Position numbers and translations under genes: made by a program. From contig CAZOKJ010000009.1 of assembly GCA_964580465.1 (NCBI GenBank), positions 1 through 64,000 on the forward strand: 64,000 nt of DNA, given 5' to 3'. Shown here piece by piece: positions 42,830 through 51,055 of the stretch (position 1 is the first letter of the stretch; every line of letters begins with the position of its first letter). The stretch is from Taishania sp964580465 (GTDB taxonomy: Bacteria; Bacteroidota; Bacteroidia; Flavobacteriales_D; Crocinitomicaceae). The notes under the pieces were generated by a model. That model ran no database searches. It saw only the letters and a list, made by a program, of their open reading frames with translations, and had not been told where the DNA came from.

Positions 42830-44254
42830 ATGGCAAATTTAGACGATACCTTTACACCAAATGGTAGAAGTGAAAAGACAATCATGGGGCACCCAGTAGG
42901 ATTGTTTTTGTTGTTCTTCACAGAAATGTGGGAACGTTTTAGTTACTATGGGATGCGTGCCATCCTTATTTTGTATTTAACAAAAAAGTTAATTGAAGGT
43001 GGTTTGGGCATGGACCCAGCTTCTGCTACATTGCTTTATGGTTATTTTACAGGATTGGTTTATTTTACACCTCTAATTGGTGGATGGTTAGCTGATAAAT
43101 ACTTAGGTAAGCGTTTGGCTATTACTATTGGTGGGGTTACCATGATGATGGGACAGTTTACATTGTTTGCTTTGCCAACGATGACAGGTTTGTACTTAGG
43201 ATTGTTCTTGTTGATTATTGGTAATGGATTCTTTAAACCGAATATCTCTACATTAGTAGGTGGGTTGTACAAAGATGGAGACGATAGACGCGACTCTGCT
43301 TTCTCTATTTTCTACATGGGAATCAACTTAGGAGCATTAATTGCACCATTTGTAATTGGATATTTTACTGATAATTTATTCAAAACAACAGCTGCTGACG
43401 GTACTATCGCTTATGGGTATCGTTGGGGATTCTTTGCTGCTGGGGTTGGTATGTTGTTAGGACAGTTGTTATTTAATACTTTAGGACAAAAATACCTTGG
43501 TGATTTAGGTAAGAAACCTGTTTCTGGTGATCATTCAGATGATAATGTGAATGCTGTTTCTGTTAACCCTGAGACGGGAGAAGTATTAACAGCTGATCAA
43601 GAAAAACAACGTATGACTGTGATTTTCATCTTGTTTGCGTTTGCGGTTTTCTTCTGGGCTGGTTTTGAACAAGCAGGATCTTCTTTATCGTTATATACTG
43701 ATAAATTTATCAATAGAAACGTTGGAGGATTTGAAATTCCTACTTCTTGGTTCCAATCTGTGAATCCTATCTTTATCGTGACTTTAGCACCTTTATTTGC
43801 TATGTTCTGGAACTCTAAATTAGGTAAACGTTTGTCAACACCTTTAAAAATGGGTGTTGGTATGATTATCTTAGGTTTAGGATTTATGTTCATGCTAGGT
43901 GCTGTTGGTGAGCGCATTGCAAACGGTGATGTAGCTGATGAAGGAAACAAAGCTGCTTTAATGTGGTTGATCATGACTTATTTGTTGCATACAATTGGTG
44001 AGTTATGTTTATCTCCAGTAGGATTATCAGTTGTAACGAAATTATCTCCTCCAAAATTGGCTTCTATTTTGATGGCTGTTTGGATGTTGTCTTCATCAGT
44101 TGCTAACTTTATTGGTGGTTATTTAGCATCAATTGTTGAAACGTTAGGTGCAGGTGAAGTGTTTACTTACATTGCTATCTTCGTAATTATCTGTGGTCTT
44201 ATTTTGGTTGCACTAGGAAAACCAATTGGTCGCATGATGCATGGAGTTAAATAA
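42830..44254 (+). CDS. POT-family proton-dependent peptide transporter 2
   Basis: 474-residue POT transporter with EMWERFSYYGMRAIL near 30-44, LIGGWLADKYLGKRLAITIG near 82-101 and GNGFFKPNISTLVGGLYKDG near 126-145. Fourteen helices predicted, with a hydrophilic loop near 227-262 (GDHSDDNVNAVSVNPETGE). It ends before a strong terminator, so it is transcribed separately from the third POT gene. Nearest paralogue: the third POT gene. Confidence 0.9.
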   Translation: MANLDDTFTPNGRSEKTIMGHPVGLFLLFFTEMWERFSYYGMRAILILYLTKKLIEGGLGMDPASATLLYGYFTGLVYFTPLIGGWLADKYLGKRLAITIGGVTMMMGQFTLFALPTMTGLYLGLFLLIIGNGFFKPNISTLVGGLYKDGDDRRDSAFSIFYMGINLGALIAPFVIGYFTDNLFKTTAADGTIAYGYRWGFFAAGVGMLLGQLLFNTLGQKYLGDLGKKPVSGDHSDDNVNAVSVNPETGEVLTADQEKQRMTVIFILFAFAVFFWAGFEQAGSSLSLYTDKFINRNVGGFEIPTSWFQSVNPIFIVTLAPLFAMFWNSKLGKRLSTPLKMGVGMIILGLGFMFMLGAVGERIANGDVADEGNKAALMWLIMTYLLHTIGELCLSPVGLSVVTKLSPPKLASILMAVWMLSSSVANFIGGYLASIVETLGAGEVFTYIAIFVIICGLILVALGKPIGRMMHGVK

Positions 44255-44276
44255 TTTTTTATAAAAAATAAAAGTA

Positions 44277-44310
44277 AAAGGAGTAATCGTAGTTGATTGC
44301 TCCTTTTTTT
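44277..44310 (+). terminator. Rho-independent terminator between POT2 and POT3
   Basis: GGAGTAATC and GATTGCTCC pair (one G-U) with a short loop, flanked by A and T runs, 22 bases after the POT2 stop. Confidence 0.85.
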
Positions 44311-44342
44311 ATGTACTTTTAGATTTCAAAATAATAGACGCA

Positions 44343-45857
44343 ATGAGCAATTCTACAACAACATTAGAAGAAATTCAAAATTTTGAAGGACGTTATCCAA
44401 AACAATTATGGAGTTTGTTCTTTTCTGAAATGTGGGAACGTTTTAGTTTTTATGGAATGCGAGGAATGCTAACTTTTTTCATGGTGTATGAATTATTCAT
44501 GAATAAAGAAGCAGCTAATTTACAATATGGAGCAACGCAAGCCTGGGTGTACGCATTTACTTTTATAGGAGGAATGCTTGCGGACAAGATATTAGGATTT
44601 CGAAAATCACTGTTTTGGGGTGGGGTTTTAATGATTGTCGGTAGTTTGATTCTAATGATCGATCCACACAAATTCTTTTTTGTGGGAATTGCATTTTTAA
44701 TTGTCGGAACAGGTTTTTTTAAGCCCAACATTTCTTCCATGGTAGGACAGTTGTACAAAGCAGTTGACAACCGTAGAGACGCAGGATTTTCTTTGTTTTA
44801 TTCAGGAATTAACATAGGTGCATTTTTAGGTGGAATTTTAATGATTGGAGTCGGAAAAGGGGAGTTGTTCTCTTCTATAATTCCAGTTGATTTGAGGTGG
44901 AATGTTGCCTTTGGGTTAGTAGCATTGGTTATGTCAATTAGCTTGTTTATTTTCATTTTTACTCAAAAAACACTCGGGCCAATTGGTTTACCTCCAATTG
45001 AGTTTGAAAAATTCAAATCGAAAAAATGGTATGAATATGCTGTCTATTTAGGAGCATTGTTAGCAATTCCTTTAATTATTTTAATGGTTTCAAACACAAC
45101 GTACACTGACTATTTCATGTACTTCATTGGCCCTTTTAGTTTGGTTTATTTGGTTTATGAAATGACGAAAGTAACAAGAGAAGAACGAAATAAATTAATT
45201 GCAGCGTTGATTTTTATTGTTTTTTCTGTTGTGTTTTGGTCAATTTTTGAACAAGCAGGTGGCTCATTGTCGCTTTATGCTGCAGAGCATTTGAATAAGA
45301 ACTTAATTGGGATGGAAGGAGTTGATCCTAATATGGTTAACAATTCAGCAAATTCAATGTTTGTCATCATTTTTGCACCTTTGCTAGGGTTGTTGTGGTT
45401 ATGGTTAGGCAAAAGACGAAAAGAACCCAATGGTGTTGTAAAGTTTGGAATTGGATTTTTGCTTTTAGGAGCAGCATTTTATACGTTTTACACTGGTCAG
45501 TTTTTTTCATCAGTTGAAGGAGTAGCTTCTTTGAATGTGTTTACCATTGGTTATTTAATTGTAACGTTTGGAGAATTAGCACTTTCACCGATTGGACTGT
45601 CTCTGATGACAAAATTAGCAACGACCAAACTACAAGGCTTTATGATGGGAATGTGGTTTTTAGCTTCGGCTTATGGTCAATATGTTGCAGGTCTGTTCGG
45701 GGCATCTATCTCGCCTGACGAAAATGCGAGTGCTGCTGAAAAGTTGGCTGTTTATTCTCAAGGATACAAAGATTTTGCACTTTATGCTGTAATTGCAGGG
45801 ATTGTTGTGATCGCTATTTCTCCATTGGTTAAAAAATTGATGGGCGAAGTGAAGTAA
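44343..45857 (+). CDS. POT-family proton-dependent peptide transporter 3
   Basis: 504-residue POT transporter with EMWERFSFYGMRGML near 28-42, FIGGMLADKILGFRKSLFWG near 75-94, GTGFFKPNISSMVGQLYKAV near 120-139. Fourteen helices. Shares the helix pattern of the preceding two but differs at many positions, so the three were probably copied long ago. It is transcribed from its own promoter after the terminator at 44277. Confidence 0.9.
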   Translation: MSNSTTTLEEIQNFEGRYPKQLWSLFFSEMWERFSFYGMRGMLTFFMVYELFMNKEAANLQYGATQAWVYAFTFIGGMLADKILGFRKSLFWGGVLMIVGSLILMIDPHKFFFVGIAFLIVGTGFFKPNISSMVGQLYKAVDNRRDAGFSLFYSGINIGAFLGGILMIGVGKGELFSSIIPVDLRWNVAFGLVALVMSISLFIFIFTQKTLGPIGLPPIEFEKFKSKKWYEYAVYLGALLAIPLIILMVSNTTYTDYFMYFIGPFSLVYLVYEMTKVTREERNKLIAALIFIVFSVVFWSIFEQAGGSLSLYAAEHLNKNLIGMEGVDPNMVNNSANSMFVIIFAPLLGLLWLWLGKRRKEPNGVVKFGIGFLLLGAAFYTFYTGQFFSSVEGVASLNVFTIGYLIVTFGELALSPIGLSLMTKLATTKLQGFMMGMWFLASAYGQYVAGLFGASISPDENASAAEKLAVYSQGYKDFALYAVIAGIVVIAISPLVKKLMGEVK

Positions 45858-45883
45858 GTAAACTCGGTTTATCATAAAATTAG

Positions 45884-45891
45884 TATCTTTG
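45884..45891 (+). promoter_or_regulatory. Bacteroidota -7 box (TAtcTTTG) for map
   Basis: TAnnTTTG match 31 bases before the preferred map ATG (45923). The spacing suits a short leader; -33 element unclear. Confidence 0.45.
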
Positions 45892-45922
45892 TACTTCAAT
45901 AATGAAATTTTTACGACGCAAT

Positions 45923-46699
45923 ATGATTATTTATAAAACAGCGGAAGAAATTGCTATTATGCGTGAAGCAGCGCAGGTGGTAAGCAGAACTTTGGGTAAA
46001 GTAGCCGAAATGATTCGTCCTGGAATTACAGGAACTGAATTGGATAAAATGGCAGAAGAATATATTCTTTCTCAAAATGCGATTCCAGGTTTTAAAGGAT
46101 TGTATGGTTGTCCAAGTACTTTGTTGATTTCTATTAATGAACAGGTTGTTCATGGTTTGCCAACGGACAGAAAAATCGAGGAAGGTGATATTGTTTCCGT
46201 AGATTGTGGCGCGATTTATAAAGGATTTTATGGAGATCATGCCTACACTTTTGCAATAGGCGATGTTTCAGAAGAAAAAAAACAATTGTTAAAAGTGACG
46301 GAAGAATGTCTTTATCTAGGTATTGATCAAGCTAGAGCAGGAAATCGCATCGAGGATATCGGTTGGGCTATTCAAACACATGCTGAAAAACATGGATATG
46401 GTGTGGTTCGCGATTTGGTTGGACATGGTCTCGGTCGTAAAATGCACGAAGATCCACAGGTACCCAATTATGGTCGTCGTGGTAAGGGGAAAAAAATACA
46501 AAATGGTTTAACAATAGCTATTGAACCAATGATTAATATTGGAACTGAACGTGTTGAATTATTGGAAGATCAATGGACTATTGCAACAGCTGATGGTAAG
46601 CCAAGTGCACATTTTGAGCATGATATTGCAGTTGTTGATGGTGAACCAGTAATTCTTTCAACGTTTGATTATATTTTAGAAGCATTGGATAAAAAATAA
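45923..46699 (+). CDS. map: Methionine aminopeptidase type I
   Basis: About 258 residues. Removes the N-terminal methionine from new proteins. Metal-site motifs are in order: VVHGLPTD (His near 75), VSVDCGAIYKGFYGDHAYTF (Asp pair near 92-103), GHGLGRKMHEDPQVPNYG near 164-181, IAIEPMINIG near 196-205 and HFEHDIAVVDGEPVILS near 230-246. The frame opens at an ATG at 45902, but MIIYKTAEEIAIMREA at 45923 is the family start. It overlaps the next gene by one base (TAATG). Confidence 0.93.
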   Translation: MIIYKTAEEIAIMREAAQVVSRTLGKVAEMIRPGITGTELDKMAEEYILSQNAIPGFKGLYGCPSTLLISINEQVVHGLPTDRKIEEGDIVSVDCGAIYKGFYGDHAYTFAIGDVSEEKKQLLKVTEECLYLGIDQARAGNRIEDIGWAIQTHAEKHGYGVVRDLVGHGLGRKMHEDPQVPNYGRRGKGKKIQNGLTIAIEPMINIGTERVELLEDQWTIATADGKPSAHFEHDIAVVDGEPVILSTFDYILEALDKK

Positions 46700-47271
46700 T
46701 GACTTCAAGCTTTAAAACTATTTCCATCATTGTATTGTCATACTTTTTGTTTGGCCTATTCAATTTGATTCAGTTTTCACAGTTTGTTGTGCCTGTTTTT
46801 CACCACGAAGTTGTAGCTTTCGCTCTGATTCTTATCGTATCAATTCAACAATACACACATTTCAATAGAGCAACTATTTTATTGTTACTCTATGCGTTTC
46901 TTTCGCTTTTACCGCATCCTTTTTTATGGGAAATGCTATTGCCTGAAGATTTACTACATCCCCTTTCAGAAAGTGTATGGCTAGATATTAGTAAGATAAT
47001 GGCTTTTTTAAGCTTGTCTTCATTCTTTGTTCTTATAGCTTATGATAAGGAGCGAAATGTATTGAAATTAGAATGGCTAGTTATGACTTTACTATCTCTT
47101 ATTTTGTTGATTAACAAAAGCCTTTGGTTTCATTCATTTCTTTTCGCAATGGCAGGATTAACTTCTTTGTACGCTATAAAACGCCGAAGAGAAGAAGATA
47201 ATTACATTTACAATTTATTAATAGGCTTAAGTCTGATTTACTTAATCAACTGGATTGTTTTGCTTTTCTAA
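46699..47271 (+). CDS. Multispanning membrane protein of unknown function
   Basis: 190 residues and at least five hydrophobic segments (VLSYFLFGLFNLIQF, FALILIVSI, LLLLYAFLSLL, FLSLSSFFVLIA, LVMTLLSLILLI, LLIGLSLIYLINWIVLLF). No recognised family. It starts at the ATG overlapping the map stop, so it is coupled to map. The 3' end overlaps that of the convergent TatA/B-like gene by 30 bases. Confidence 0.6.
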   Translation: MTSSFKTISIIVLSYFLFGLFNLIQFSQFVVPVFHHEVVAFALILIVSIQQYTHFNRATILLLLYAFLSLLPHPFLWEMLLPEDLLHPLSESVWLDISKIMAFLSLSSFFVLIAYDKERNVLKLEWLVMTLLSLILLINKSLWFHSFLFAMAGLTSLYAIKRRREEDNYIYNLLIGLSLIYLINWIVLLF

Positions 47272-47679
47272 TGGTTGATTTTCATCATTACTAGTTGATT
47301 TCGTTGTTTCAGCAATGATGTCATTAGTTGTGTTGTCACTTTCTTCTTGAGTTGGAACTTCTGGTGGAGTCATATTGTTAGGTCTAGGCGGATTGTAATG
47401 AATGGATCTGTCTAAATCATTCATTGCTTGATCTAACGGTCGAGTGATTTCTTCTTCTGTTTCACGAAATAAAGGTTGTAAGTTCAAATCTTTTTTATAA
47501 TCACCAGTTGTCTTTTTTATTTCAGATTTTATTTCGTCAGAAGCATGCTGAATTTCACGTATTGTTTTTCCAAGGGTGCGCGCAATTCCTGGGATGCTTT
47601 TCGATCCAAAAAAGATAAGAATAAATAGAAGTATTAACATTACTTCAGATGCTGCTACGTCATTGAGAAATAAATACAC
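47242..47679 (-). CDS. TatA/TatB-like twin-arginine translocase subunit
   Basis: 145 residues. N-terminal helix LNDVAASEVMLILLFILIFFGSKSIPGIARTLGKTIREIQ shows the TatA/B pattern: a short periplasmic segment, a membrane helix ending at the hinge FGSKSIPG, and an amphipathic helix. A proline-rich, acidic tail follows (about residues 90-145). TatA and TatB are hard to tell apart, and the tail is longer than usual for TatA. Role: folded-protein export by the Tat pathway. The start is GTG at 47679; the palindrome array begins 72 bases upstream. Confidence 0.75.
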   Translation of the reverse strand: MYLFLNDVAASEVMLILLFILIFFGSKSIPGIARTLGKTIREIQHASDEIKSEIKKTTGDYKKDLNLQPLFRETEEEITRPLDQAMNDLDRSIHYNPPRPNNMTPPEVPTQEESDNTTNDIIAETTKSTSNDENQPLEKQNNPVD

Positions 47680-47751
47680 GATGCTTTTTTTTACAAATAT
47701 ACGATTTATTTAAGAGACAGGTTTAAATTATTAACGTATTTTTTATTTGTT

Positions 47752-48251
47752 ATATCGGTATATGGCGATATGCTGATTTGGTTTGTTTTCAGATATCGGT
47801 ATATGGCGATATGCTGATCTGGTTTGTTTTCAGATATCGGTATATGGCGATATGCTGATTTGGTTTGTTTTCGGATATCGGTATATGGCGATATGCCNNN
47901 NNNNNNNNNNNNNNNNNNNNNNNNNNNNNNNNNNNNNNNNNNNNNNNNNNNNNNNNNNNNNNNNNNNNNNNNNNNNNNNNNNNNNNNNNNNNNNNNNTAT
48001 GGCGATATGCTGATTTGGTTTGTTTTCGGATATCGGTATATGGCGATATGCCAATTTGATTTGTTTCGGATATCGGTATATGACGATATGCCGGTTTAGT
48101 TTGTTTTTGGATATCGGTATATGGCGATATACCAATTTGATTTGTTTCGGATATCGGTATATGGCGATATGCCAATTTGATTTGTTTTTGGATATCGGTA
48201 TATGGCGATATACCAATTTGATTTGTTTCGGATATCGGTATATGGCGATAT
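47752..48251. repeat. Tandem palindrome array (40/41-bp pitch)
   Basis: Eleven copies of a variant ATATCGGTATATGGCGATAT are visible (47752, 47793, 47834, 47875; then after the gap, a partial copy at 47998-48008, and 48030, 48070, 48111, 48151, 48192, 48232). Spacing is 41 bases in the first part and alternates 40/41 in the second, giving an 81-bp two-copy period. Spacers are of a few near-identical types such as GCTGATTTGGTTTG and GCCAATTTGATTTG. All array copies share the GGCGATAT arm. The 100-N gap at 47898-47997 interrupts it. Confidence 0.95.
47898..47997. other. Assembly gap (100 N) inside the palindrome array
   Basis: A run of exactly 100 N. The 55 bases before it (47843-47897) and after it (47998-48052) are identical, so this is a scaffold join in a collapsed repeat. 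True copy number is unknown. Confidence 0.97.
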
Positions 48252-48256
48252 GCCTA

Positions 48257-48290
48257 TAAAAAAAAGAGAGGTTGCCTTTCGACAACCTCT
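48257..48290 (-). terminator. Rho-independent terminator of the M49 gene
   Basis: AGAGGTTG and CAACCTCT (48267-48290) pair around an 8-base loop, followed on the minus strand by a run of Ts. It lies 9 bases after the stop and next to the last palindrome copy. Confidence 0.85.
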
Positions 48291-48299
48291 ATAACTCAT

Positions 48300-50330
48300 T
48301 TATTTCAAAAAGCTATGCTCCTTTCCATATTCCAGCATCTGCTCTACAAAATTCTTATCATAAGATATTTTAACGTCAATAATTTCCCCTTTCTTATCCT
48401 TTATTGGAACTAAAGTAGGGTTAACAAATCCTTTGTAAGGAGCGATGTTTAATGGTTTAACTCTTTCCAATACTTCTTTGTGTAAGGCATAGTCCACCTT
48501 CACGCCATAAGTGTCAACCAATAACTGACCTGCTTTAAAATCACCTTCTGATTTGATGCGTTGAATTTCACGTAATAATTCCCCAAAAAGCGTGCGCAAC
48601 TTGTCATAGTTGTTGACAACAAAATAGGTTTTATTATTCTTAACTATTTTTTCAATTACGTTGTCTTTTTTACCTTTTTCAAATACCCATTGAGCAACAA
48701 GTTGACGGTTTTGCATGTGCTCTTCTTGAATGTTTTGACCAAGCTCCAAACGCAATAACTGCGTCATCATCCCATTTCTGATATAACCATCGTATTCAGC
48801 TTTGGCAACATCAAGAGATGGAATCAAGCCCAAGTCAACCATTTTTTTATCCATGATAAAGTACAATCCAACTAAGTCTGCACGTGCTTCTTCAAGGGTG
48901 CTCGCGTATTGTTTTAAGGTCTCAGAAGGTTGACCAACACCAGGATTTAACTGACCTGAAGCGTGACCTATAACCTCATGCAATGCAGTGTGTAATTTTC
49001 CGCCTAAGTAAGCATGATTTTCAGCAAGTTTTCTTTCTGATTCTGAGTAAGCAAATTCGTTAATCAATCCTGCACCTCCCGCTTTATCATAAGCTTCAAT
49101 TAAGTTGCCTAAACTTACAGATTTGGAACCATGTTCTTCTCTAATCCAGTTATTGTTAGGAAGATTAACACCGATTGGTGTAGAAGGTGAGGCGTCTCCA
49201 GATTCACTTGCTACTTGAACAACTTTGTAAGATACTCCTTTTACCTCCTTTTTCTTATGTTGAGGGAACAATGGAGAGTTATCTTCAAACCATTGTGCAT
49301 TTTCAGCTAAAGCTTTCATTTGTTTTGACGCTTCAAAATCGGTTATTTGCACAATTGTTTCGTAATTCGCCTTGATCCCTAATGCATCACCATAAACTTC
49401 AATAAATCCATTAATCCAGTCAATGTCACCATGTGTTGATTTTGCCCATAAAACATTGTAATCATCCCAAGTTTTTAAATCTCCTGTTTTGTAAAACTCA
49501 ATCAATTTTTCCAACGCATGTTTTTGGTCTGCATTTTCTGCCACTGTGGTTGCTTTTTCCAACCAATACACAATTTGTTCGATGGCCTTGGAGTATTTTC
49601 CACCAACTTTCCAAAATTCTTCCACCAATTTTCCGTCTTTCAACACTAATGTTGAGTTCAAACCGTGTTCTACAGGACGTTTAGGATCGACATTTGTTTT
49701 AGCTTTGTAGAATGCTTCCACCATTTGTTGCGTAACTCCCTCTCCGTAAAATCCATTTCCAGAAGCTAAAATAATATCATTTTTAGGATCTTTTAATTTG
49801 CGGAATGGGGCACGATTTGGATTGAAAATAAAATCAATATCATCATCGTTTAATGAATAATTGACTGCTTTTAACAAGGAGTTGAAATAGTCTTTGCTAA
49901 ATTTTGGAATAAATTTCTCCATTCCATAGTGATGATGAACACCATTAGCAAACCAAACTTGTTTCGCATAGGTTTCAAATTTTGTCCACTCATCGCCGCT
50001 ACGATCACCTTTATAATTTTCAAAAATTGTTTCTAACGCTCTTCTAATAGAAAGGTTGTGAGGGTTATTTTGATCCCAATTAATATCTCTACCAGCTAAT
50101 CCGGCTTGTGACAAATAGTAAACTAATTTTTTTTGGTCCAATGTCAACTTGTCAAAATCTTTGATCTCATAGCGTAACACTTCAATATCAGCGAAACGGT
50201 CAACTTTGATTTCTCCCATGGAAACGATAGCTGTCTCTTCATTTGCATCAGCAGGTGATGTTTTTGAAGCACAACTAGCAAGGTTTAATGCGATAGTAAA
50301 TAAAGCTATAGGTACGATTGTTCTTTTCAT
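48300..50330 (-). CDS. Dipeptidyl-peptidase III-like metallopeptidase (M49), lipoprotein
   Basis: 676 residues with a lipoprotein signal (MKRTIVPIALFTIALNLASC). The zinc motif of M49 peptidases is visible as HEVIGHASGQL (HExxGH) near residue 449, followed by EEARADLVGLYF (EExRAD) near 476, which supply two histidines, the catalytic glutamate and the third zinc ligand. DPP III releases dipeptides from the N-terminus of peptides. Being lipidated, it should act in the periplasm or outer membrane. Close to the expected 670-680 residues. Confidence 0.88.
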   Translation of the reverse strand: MKRTIVPIALFTIALNLASCASKTSPADANEETAIVSMGEIKVDRFADIEVLRYEIKDFDKLTLDQKKLVYYLSQAGLAGRDINWDQNNPHNLSIRRALETIFENYKGDRSGDEWTKFETYAKQVWFANGVHHHYGMEKFIPKFSKDYFNSLLKAVNYSLNDDDIDFIFNPNRAPFRKLKDPKNDIILASGNGFYGEGVTQQMVEAFYKAKTNVDPKRPVEHGLNSTLVLKDGKLVEEFWKVGGKYSKAIEQIVYWLEKATTVAENADQKHALEKLIEFYKTGDLKTWDDYNVLWAKSTHGDIDWINGFIEVYGDALGIKANYETIVQITDFEASKQMKALAENAQWFEDNSPLFPQHKKKEVKGVSYKVVQVASESGDASPSTPIGVNLPNNNWIREEHGSKSVSLGNLIEAYDKAGGAGLINEFAYSESERKLAENHAYLGGKLHTALHEVIGHASGQLNPGVGQPSETLKQYASTLEEARADLVGLYFIMDKKMVDLGLIPSLDVAKAEYDGYIRNGMMTQLLRLELGQNIQEEHMQNRQLVAQWVFEKGKKDNVIEKIVKNNKTYFVVNNYDKLRTLFGELLREIQRIKSEGDFKAGQLLVDTYGVKVDYALHKEVLERVKPLNIAPYKGFVNPTLVPIKDKKGEIIDVKISYDKNFVEQMLEYGKEHSFLK

Positions 50331-50512
50331 AGTAAAAATATTTGAAGCGTAAAGTTAAAAAAATGACAATATATTTTTACTTTTTTAACGAAAATATAAT
50401 TTTACTTTGATTACTTGTCTTTTTGTAAGTTAAATAGATTGTTTTTTAGACTCTTTAATAGAGTATTTATCAGAAATAGATTTTTCTAATTAATCTTGAC
50501 TTTCGGTTTTAT

Positions 50513-50548
50513 TAAAAAAAAAAGGAGGAATTTTTTAAAAATTCCTCC
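50513..50548 (-). terminator. Rho-independent terminator of the rhodanese gene
   Basis: GGAGGAATTTTT and AAAAATTCCTCC around a single base form a perfect stem; a run of Ts follows on the minus strand. It lies 33 bases after the rhodanese stop. Confidence 0.85.
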
Positions 50549-50580
50549 CTTCTTGTTTCTTAGTTAACAATCTACACTGA

Positions 50581-50838
50581 TTATTGGTTGATCTTAAAGT
50601 TAACATCTAACCAAGAACCTCCATTCTCACACTCCAATCCTTGTTGACTAAAGTAAGCAGTAGCTTGACCACTTCTACCACCACTAGCGCAGCAGAAAAT
50701 GATTGGTTTTTGCATGTCGTTTAATTCGTCTGCACGATCAACAATTTCTTGTAAAGGGATATTTATAGAACCTGCAACGTGTCCACCCATAAACTCTTCC
50801 CTTGTGCGAACATCAACTACTGTAAATTCGTTTGCCAT
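50581..50838 (-). CDS. Single-domain rhodanese-like sulfurtransferase
   Basis: 85-residue rhodanese fold. VVDVRTREEF near residues 8-17, GGHVAGSINIPL near 18-29 and the active-site loop FCCASGGRSGQA near 48-59, in which the second cysteine is the probable catalytic residue. It should transfer sulfane sulfur, but partners are unknown. Probably cytoplasmic, no signal peptide. Its upstream 217 bases (50839-51055) hold no other gene. Confidence 0.82.
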   Translation of the reverse strand: MANEFTVVDVRTREEFMGGHVAGSINIPLQEIVDRADELNDMQKPIIFCCASGGRSGQATAYFSQQGLECENGGSWLDVNFKINQ

Positions 50839-51055
50839 TTTTTCTAAAATTAATAGTTTCTAAATCTTTTAACGTTTAAATCTGGTACAAAAATACAACC
50901 TCAATATCGATTTGTCTGTAGCAAATGTTACATTGAAGAAAAAAAGTTAATAAAATTGAAAGAAACGTTTAAAAAGAATTAAGATTGAACAAAAAAAATA
51001 GTCTCACGGGCTATTCTCTAAGTTTATATAGTTGCACTTGTTTTTAATATTGAAA

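Noticed and set aside
46351..46362. GATATCGGTT inside map as a repeat copy
   Set aside because: Only a partial arm; the protein there (EDIGWAI) is ordinary methionine aminopeptidase sequence.
47752..48251. CRISPR array
   Set aside because: The regular pitch resembles one, but the spacers are near-identical to each other, the repeats are short and variable, and no cas gene is near.
47783..48299. Several overlapping open frames across the palindrome array on both strands
   Set aside because: They exist only because the repeat has no stop codon in any frame; they are built of repeated YRHIPIS/GISPYTDI units, cross the N gap, and overlap each other on both strands.
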